Shown piece after piece: positions 58,975 through 64,000 of a stretch of 64,000 nt of DNA. The DNA comes from Torulaspora globosa (taxonomy: Eukaryota > Ascomycota > Saccharomycetes > Saccharomycetales > Saccharomycetaceae). Under the pieces are notes generated by a model that worked only from the letters and a program-made list of their open reading frames with translations, ran no database searches and was not told the origin of the DNA. Where the stretch lies: positions 806,001 to 870,000 of the forward strand of contig NC_050734.1 in assembly GCF_014133895.1 (NCBI RefSeq), in the 5' to 3' direction. The position numbers were made by a program, and so were the translations under genes. Position 1 is the first letter of the stretch. Every line of letters starts with the position of its first letter.

Positions 58975-60738
58975 TTAGAAATCCGCAGTCTTATCATCTT
59001 CTAAAGACTTCTTTTCATCAAGATCTGCAAGGGCGACAACGTTCTCTAGCTTATGATTTCTCAAAAAGAATGCAGACAACAGCAACGGTGCGCAGAAGCA
59101 TAGACCAACGATGCACAAGATCTTCTGCACGTATCGGTAAGCCGCGACCACACCTTGTCTCTCTGGCGTTTTCCATGTGTAAGTCTCAATGAACACCAAG
59201 GGTGCTGAATAGGCCTGTGCACTCAGAGTTGAGTTTGCGAGTCTTTTCTCGACCTGTTCAGGCAGTAAGTTGGTCCAGATTGCACCTGAAACAGCTGACC
59301 CAACAGCTGAACCAACGTTGTAGGTTGCCAAGTACAGAGAAGTGATGACAGCCATGTCCTGGTGCAGTTTAGTGGACGCCTGAATCGAAGCCTGTGTCGT
59401 GTAGGTGAAGAAACCAGCACCAAAGCCCAGCAAGCATAGAGACCCTATGATGCCGGAGTGGGAGCCGACATCACCGCGATAATAAACCAGCAAGCCAAAG
59501 GACACGAACCAGCAACCTATGCCGAACAAGATGAAAGGTTTTGTTCTTCTCACTTTGATCAGGACGAAACCCAGCATCGTACCTGTAATCACGGAAACGA
59601 AGGAATACAAGTTAGTGATTCTTGTTGCAGACTTTACGGATTCATTTACGGCAACCAGCAACACAGTGAACATGTAGTCGCCTTGCATGTACCAGATGAA
59701 GTTGATATGGAAAGCGATAATCAACGCTGAAAATATACCGCGGTCCTTCACCAGTTTAAAGGGTGTCAACGGATGTCTAGCGTAAAGAGACTCCCAAATC
59801 ATGTACAAAGGCAGAGCAATTACCCAACCTATCACTTCAGGAGCAATGATGCCTGCGGTTTTCCACTTGTCTTGCAGCCCGCCAGCCAAAGTAAATGGGA
59901 TTAAAATACAACCGAAGGTCACACAGATCAAGATCAAACCGGGCAAGTCTAATCTCCAGAAGAAGATCTCAATTATATATTCAGCCCACGACATCGTCTT
60001 CAACATCTTAAATTCGCCTTTCAGTTGTTGTTTGGCGTTCTTCTGAGCTAAGTACCTCATATGCAACATGCAGCAGGCAAGTGGGATGCACGAGAGAGGT
60101 AAGATGAATGCCCACATACCGATCCCCCATTTCCAATTGCTACCTACAGCGCTCGTCACATTGCCACTAATCCAAGTATTGATGATGAAGGGTAAAGCGG
60201 GCACAAATGATGCTAACAATCTCCAGTTCAAATGGGAGAAATCCATTGCGATGGTTTCCAGTATGAGAACGATACCAGTCATGCCAAGTCTGTAGAAACA
60301 AGCCCCGGCAGCGAAGCGTGGCACGGTGGTAGCCTGACTTTCTATAATTGTCCCCATACAATAGAACACAACGGCTATGAAAAGGATCGTCGCTCTGCCA
60401 AATATGTCAGCAGCCCTTGCAAAGCAGATCTGGCCTGGCGCCGCAATCACTGCGATGACACAGTTAACGGTCGCCAGCAAAGAATGCTGAGAGTAGGAGT
60501 TCGTTGCCAACGTCTGAAATGTGTACCGGATGTTACCGTCCAGTCCGTACGCATATGCAATCAGGAAGATAGAAAAGAACAAAAGAACTTTGTAACCGAA
60601 GTGCTCATACTGCGCGGCGTAAACCTCGATATTGTGCACACCTGCATCCTTGTCGTCCAATGGAGGTTCGTTGAATGGATAGCTGGACTCGCTCCAGGTT
60701 TCCGCTTTCATTTGACTGCTCAGTCCGCTCCCAGACAT
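58975..60738 (-). CDS. SIT1: Sit1/Arn3-type siderophore-iron transporter
   Basis: A 587-aa major facilitator protein of the ARN/SIT family (14 TM), importing ferric siderophores such as ferrioxamine B. It is very close to S. cerevisiae Sit1 by eye. Shared blocks include VHNIEVYAAQYE, LIAYAYGLDGNIRYTFQ, NTWISGNVTSAVGSNWKWG, YMQGDYMFTVLLVAVNES and YRYVQKILCIVG. The tail is charged. The ATG at 60738 (MSGSGLSSQ) is used; the longer frame begins with TTG at 60780. SIT1 (YEL065W) lies near NPR2 and CIN8 in S. cerevisiae, but here it is about 35 kb away beside DIP5. The promoter has Aft1-type sites. Confidence 0.94.
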   Translation of the reverse strand: MSGSGLSSQMKAETWSESSYPFNEPPLDDKDAGVHNIEVYAAQYEHFGYKVLLFFSIFLIAYAYGLDGNIRYTFQTLATNSYSQHSLLATVNCVIAVIAAPGQICFARAADIFGRATILFIAVVFYCMGTIIESQATTVPRFAAGACFYRLGMTGIVLILETIAMDFSHLNWRLLASFVPALPFIINTWISGNVTSAVGSNWKWGIGMWAFILPLSCIPLACCMLHMRYLAQKNAKQQLKGEFKMLKTMSWAEYIIEIFFWRLDLPGLILICVTFGCILIPFTLAGGLQDKWKTAGIIAPEVIGWVIALPLYMIWESLYARHPLTPFKLVKDRGIFSALIIAFHINFIWYMQGDYMFTVLLVAVNESVKSATRITNLYSFVSVITGTMLGFVLIKVRRTKPFILFGIGCWFVSFGLLVYYRGDVGSHSGIIGSLCLLGFGAGFFTYTTQASIQASTKLHQDMAVITSLYLATYNVGSAVGSAVSGAIWTNLLPEQVEKRLANSTLSAQAYSAPLVFIETYTWKTPERQGVVAAYRYVQKILCIVGLCFCAPLLLSAFFLRNHKLENVVALADLDEKKSLEDDKTADF

Positions 60739-60860
60739 TGTTCTGCTGAGTTGGCGATCCACATGGGACACTGTCCTCAACTCGACCTGTCTCGCCAGCT
60801 TATATTAGCCCGTTGATATCTTCATATCTGGTCTGCATCCAACGAACTTTCCAGTTCATA

Positions 60861-60967
60861 GGGTGCAGAGCAATTTGTTCCCGCTTGTGTAGCTTTTATG
60901 AGTTCCTAAAGGTGCATTGTACATTGACACTCACTGTCTTCCGAACCGTACCTCCGTAATGCACCCA
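60861..60967 (-). promoter_or_regulatory. Aft1/Aft2-type iron response sites upstream of SIT1
   Basis: GGGTGCA at 60861-60867 (TGCACCC on the minus strand) and TGCACCCA at 60960-60967 match the YRCACCCR Aft1 core. They lie about 125 and 225 bp upstream of the SIT1 ATG, in the 708-bp divergent gap shared with the orphan gene at 61447. This predicts induction by iron limitation. Confidence 0.75.
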
Positions 60968-61367
60968 CATTCTTGTTTGGCCCAGCTAGCGATCATCACT
61001 AGCTAAACAGAACCGCTCACGGCCTCATTGAACAGTTGATTGGGGGTCCCTCGCAAATCCGATTCGCATTTCTAGCGTAGCCGGCGAAGCAGTTCAGCAA
61101 GTCGGGAAATGTACCGTTAGTGGCTGTGATAGGAAGCATCAACCCGGTCAAGTGTGACGTGGACTCTTAACTTGATCTTGATCCTGAACAACTTTGTCTG
61201 ATTCCTGAGAGGTCGCCCGTGGTATATAGATCTCTCATTGGCAGCAATTGAAGATCGGATGAGAATCCTCGGGGCTTAAACAATGCCGTGCTTAGTTCTT
61301 AGAGGTTGTTCGACTTTAAAGATAGGCAGCATCGCGGCGCAGTTAGAGATGCTATACGGAGGTAAGG

Positions 61368-61376
61368 TATATAAAG
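61368..61376 (+). promoter_or_regulatory. TATA box of the 61447 gene
   Basis: TATATAAAG fits the TATAWAAR consensus and lies 71 bp before the ATG at 61447. TATA-containing yeast promoters are usually regulated or stress-responsive. Confidence 0.6.
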
Positions 61377-61446
61377 AGAGGCCCGGAAGGTCTTACAGTA
61401 AGACCATATTTTCGTTGACGTTTAACTACGGAGAAGAAAGGTCAAG

Positions 61447-62379
61447 ATGGTGAGCCTACGGAAGCTGTTTCCAATTGAAAAGGAATTCGAGCTCGACAAC
61501 ACAGTAGATGAGAACATTCCTTGGCCGTTCGAGGTCAACAGGAAAAGGAATATGCCAATTGCGAAGTTTTTGGGCACGGATGGCTACTTTCTGTTCCCCA
61601 GTGAGAACTCGTACGACGTCTACAAGCAGAACAACAACGAGATAGGTAGATTGGATGCGGAAGGTGTCGGGATCCCATTGCTGCATATCTCTCTTGAATT
61701 CCCAACGCTGGGAAACGCTGTGGGAAACTCGCCGTCGCTTATGGTGTGGAAATATATCCTGCTACATGCTGGCGAAGCTCCCCCTCCTATCGATCATAAA
61801 GTTGTAAGATGTGGCTCCAAGTGGACCCTTTACAAGGTGCCCTTCTGCGAAATCTACCGCAAGTGGTCCTTCAACTACAGAGAATACAGATTTACATTTC
61901 CGTATGACAGATTCCCGATGACCAATTTGACCCTAAAGAGAACTGTTGCCAATAGAGACCTCTACACTTACATGGGGGAAGTGAGTCTGAGATGGCATGT
62001 GCCGATGCCGTTCTTGGTCGATACAGACCACTATACGCTTCAGATCCTTGACGACAGCGTACCCAATCTGCTGGACGATTCTGTTACTACGAATCGTAAG
62101 AAAAGGCTGAAAACAGATCGAAAGTTCATTGAGATCGCACGTTACACTAGAGAGGATCGAGATATGATGCCACATCGAACCTCCAAACGTGCGAACCTTT
62201 ACATAGGCGAGTGGTCAAGTACCACCGCTTACGGTATCGCAGAAGTACCATGGACAACGCAGGTGCTGGCCTGTCACGGCCTGCTTATTCATTACATCGA
62301 GCACCAGAGACGCGAGGGTGGTGGGCAAAGAAGAGGCAGAAGCACTCAGCTCCCTCCTCAGGTTAGCTTATTTAGATAA
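61447..62379 (+). CDS. Conserved-looking protein of unknown function
   Basis: A 310-aa frame with an ATG, a good TATA box and normal protein composition. No signal peptide or membrane segment is visible. It is rich in aromatic and basic residues, with blocks such as IPWPFEVNRKRNMP, SLMVWKYILLHAGEAPPP, CEIYRKWSFNYREYRF and LYIGEWSSTTAYGIA. The alternating beta-strand pattern in the middle hints at a tubby-like/LURP-type barrel, but this is a guess. The end (HQRREGGGQRRGRSTQLPP) is basic and disordered. It is convergent with the invertase gene and 147 bp from it. I cannot name a S. cerevisiae homologue. Confidence 0.75.
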   Translation: MVSLRKLFPIEKEFELDNTVDENIPWPFEVNRKRNMPIAKFLGTDGYFLFPSENSYDVYKQNNNEIGRLDAEGVGIPLLHISLEFPTLGNAVGNSPSLMVWKYILLHAGEAPPPIDHKVVRCGSKWTLYKVPFCEIYRKWSFNYREYRFTFPYDRFPMTNLTLKRTVANRDLYTYMGEVSLRWHVPMPFLVDTDHYTLQILDDSVPNLLDDSVTTNRKKRLKTDRKFIEIARYTREDRDMMPHRTSKRANLYIGEWSSTTAYGIAEVPWTTQVLACHGLLIHYIEHQRREGGGQRRGRSTQLPPQVSLFR

Positions 62380-62526
62380 TCGTAGTTGTGATTGCTTTAT
62401 AAAGAATACTGACGATCTGATGCGAAAAGGTCCCATCGAAGAACTGAAAAATCATGACGTAGTTGATTGGTATCAAAGAAGCGGGCAGCAAATCAAGGTT
62501 CAAAAACCGTCACACAGGAGCTGCAT

Positions 62527-64000
62527 CTAGAAATCTAAAACGTGGAACTTGAAGCTGTCGAACTTGAATCCACCGTTGACATTGGTCCAGGTTTCGAAAC
62601 CTCTAATCTGGTTTTGGTCCGAGAAGAAGAAGAGGTTGGTGCTGACGACTGAACCGTCATTGAAGTACAACTCGATGATGTTCTGATCAATTACTCCGTA
62701 AACCTTGTAGGTATTGGTGCCATTGCTTGAGGTGGAGTAAGGCTCCAAAAAGACAGACTGTCTGTTGTTGAAGAAAGGATTTAAAGTGACAAAGTCGTTG
62801 TATGAATTACCTCTGTCGAGATAGAAAGCGCCAGCGGTGGTGTCATATCCTAGCGCCAAGTACTCGGAGTAATAGTCTTGAGAATCAATATAAAGAATCC
62901 ATTCGTTCAATCTGGAGTTGTTGAATGCATTCTCGTTAACAGACCAGACAATTTCAAAGTCATAAATGCCAGTGTTGATCCTTGGTGCGAAATTGGCGCT
63001 CAGACTGTTGTTCGTGGTTAAGAGGAAATCGGTGACTTCTGTGGAAGCGTTCTTAGCATTCAAAGGTTTCATATCCAAGATAGGCTCGCTGTTCAAGTTT
63101 AGTTGAACGGATTCTGGGTTTGGTGCCCATTCCTTCAAGGTTAGGTTTCTCACAAGGGACATCGAGGATCTCCATTTCTCGGTTGGAACAAGTGACCCAT
63201 ATTGCCAATTGGAGGCCCAGGCAATACTGAGAACATCACCTTCGTGCTTGGAATTGAAAAAAGTTTGCAGAGCGTAGTAGTCCTTACCCATGTCAATGAA
63301 CCTTGTTTGGTGGGTGAAAGGAACGAAATGAGTACCGTTGAAATCACCAATGAAGTATTGGGTCGCAGAACCACCCTGTGGAGCACCAGGATTGATAGAA
63401 ATGAACAAAACCCAAGCTTCTTTGGCCTTGCCGTTAGAGGTTGAGTTAAAGTAGGAGCTGTTGTAGAAGGTAGTGTTTGGATAGGTCAAGTTCGACAAAG
63501 TTAGACCATTACCGCTTTGGACGAGTGGCACTCTGGCTAAGCCAGGACATTCATATTGGTAACCCAAGTAACCTTGGTCACCAAAGGAACTTTCCAATTT
63601 CCAGTCTTTCAAGTTAGGGGACGAGTAAATCAAGATCTCGTACTTCTGTGAGTGCGCGACTGTCATGATCCACTTCTTACTCTCCTCATGCCAGATAACC
63701 TTAGGGTCTCTGAATTGAGTCGAATTGATATCCAAGACAGGGTTGTTCTCGTAAGGAATGAAAGAGTAGCCGCCATCGACGGAGTAACTCAAATACTGAG
63801 ATTCTTTGTCCGGCGTGTTGTAAGTCCAAATAGCGACAACTCTTTGCCTTGGATCCACTGAGTCATTGAACAGACCAGACGTGTTGTTGGTATCAATCAC
63901 AGCACTACCAGAATAAGCACCGCTGTCGTCCCTCTCTGGCTCGATCGCAATCCCTTGATAAAGCCAGTTAGTCAAGTCTGACGACACACTGTGTCCCCAG
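62527..64000 (-). CDS. SUC2: Invertase (GH32), 5' end outside the window
   Basis: The C-terminal ~491 residues of a secreted beta-fructofuranosidase, which hydrolyses sucrose (and raffinose or short inulin chains). The frame runs off the window edge; the first visible codons encode WGHSVSSDLTNW, so the nucleophile motif NDPNG lies beyond the edge. The transition-state motif STQFRDPKV and the acid/base motif YQYECPGL are intact, followed by the GH32 C-terminal beta-sandwich with LDRGNSYNDFV and VIDQNIIELYFNDG. Many N-glycosylation sequons are present. About 60-65% identical to S. cerevisiae Suc2 by eye. The terminal gene carries no frameshift in the visible part. Confidence 0.95.
   Translation of the reverse strand, partial: WGHSVSSDLTNWLYQGIAIEPERDDSGAYSGSAVIDTNNTSGLFNDSVDPRQRVVAIWTYNTPDKESQYLSYSVDGGYSFIPYENNPVLDINSTQFRDPKVIWHEESKKWIMTVAHSQKYEILIYSSPNLKDWKLESSFGDQGYLGYQYECPGLARVPLVQSGNGLTLSNLTYPNTTFYNSSYFNSTSNGKAKEAWVLFISINPGAPQGGSATQYFIGDFNGTHFVPFTHQTRFIDMGKDYYALQTFFNSKHEGDVLSIAWASNWQYGSLVPTEKWRSSMSLVRNLTLKEWAPNPESVQLNLNSEPILDMKPLNAKNASTEVTDFLLTTNNSLSANFAPRINTGIYDFEIVWSVNENAFNNSRLNEWILYIDSQDYYSEYLALGYDTTAGAFYLDRGNSYNDFVTLNPFFNNRQSVFLEPYSTSSNGTNTYKVYGVIDQNIIELYFNDGSVVSTNLFFFSDQNQIRGFETWTNVNGGFKFDSFKFHVLDF

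Noticed and set aside
60232..60816. 194-aa plus-strand frame opposite SIT1
   Set aside because: It overlaps the conserved SIT1 N-terminal half on the other strand and is a shadow frame.

Overview
This is eukaryotic DNA from a budding yeast of the family Saccharomycetaceae. Genes are intronless and tightly spaced on both strands. All open frames read sensibly with the standard code. Nearly every protein matches a known Saccharomyces cerevisiae gene at close to full length. Two tRNA genes (Thr-AGU and Arg-ACG), PAC/RRPE ribosome-biogenesis promoter motifs and a point-centromere sequence fit the same family. The gene order merges blocks that in S. cerevisiae sit on chromosomes XV, XIII, V and XVI: IZH2-PHO80-CEN15-RRP6-ALG6 plus SGT2/TSR3/DNL4/UTP23; YPT7 and VRL1; NPR2/CIN8/PRB1/SOM1/PCM1/HAT2/POL5 and SIT1; FUM1/KEL3 and ATP15-MDL2-KAR9-PLC1-ACM1-DIM1-DIP5. 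Such interleaving is expected of a lineage that did not undergo the whole-genome duplication (Zygosaccharomyces/Torulaspora-like or Lachancea-like). The species cannot be fixed from the sequence alone.

Layout. 1-380: a 74-bp tandem duplication next to tRNA-Thr. 0.4-6.1 kb: IZH2 and PHO80, then a candidate point centromere in the 369-bp gap (CDEIII 3594-3619, AT-rich CDEII, CDEI 3753-3760, reading on the minus strand), then RRP6. 6.2-10.4 kb: YPT7, a pirin gene and ALG6. 10.4-12.5 kb: a gene-poor stretch with a decayed minus-strand coding relic and tRNA-Arg. 12.5-26.4 kb: SGT2, VRL1, TSR3, DNL4, NPR2, CIN8. 26.6-34.3 kb: UTP23, an orphan single-TM protein, vacuolar proteinase B (PRB1), fumarase, SOM1, PCM1. 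34.5-43 kb: KEL3, HAT2, an alcohol-acetyltransferase-like gene, POL5. 43.5-53.2 kb: ATP15, MDL2, KAR9, PLC1, ACM1, DIM1. 53.2-64 kb: a relic-bearing gap, then nutrient-uptake genes (JEN-type carboxylate transporter, DIP5, SIT1), an orphan gene, and a 5'-truncated invertase at the right edge.

Most genes are housekeeping: RNA processing and ribosome assembly (RRP6, TSR3, UTP23, POL5, DIM1), endolysosomal traffic and nutrient signalling (YPT7, VRL1, NPR2, PRB1, PHO80, PLC1), mitosis (CIN8, KAR9, ACM1) and mitochondria (FUM1, SOM1, ATP15, MDL2). The right end is a group of nutrient-acquisition genes whose promoters carry matching signals: Aft1-type iron sites at SIT1, G-rich Mig1-like boxes and repeated GAGCGGCG boxes between JEN and DIP5. 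I see no CRISPR array, phage, intact transposon or defence system. The most noteworthy items are the centromere, the gene relics, the pirin gene, the acetyltransferase with an altered active-site motif, and two orphan genes. Protein starts are given at the first plausible ATG.
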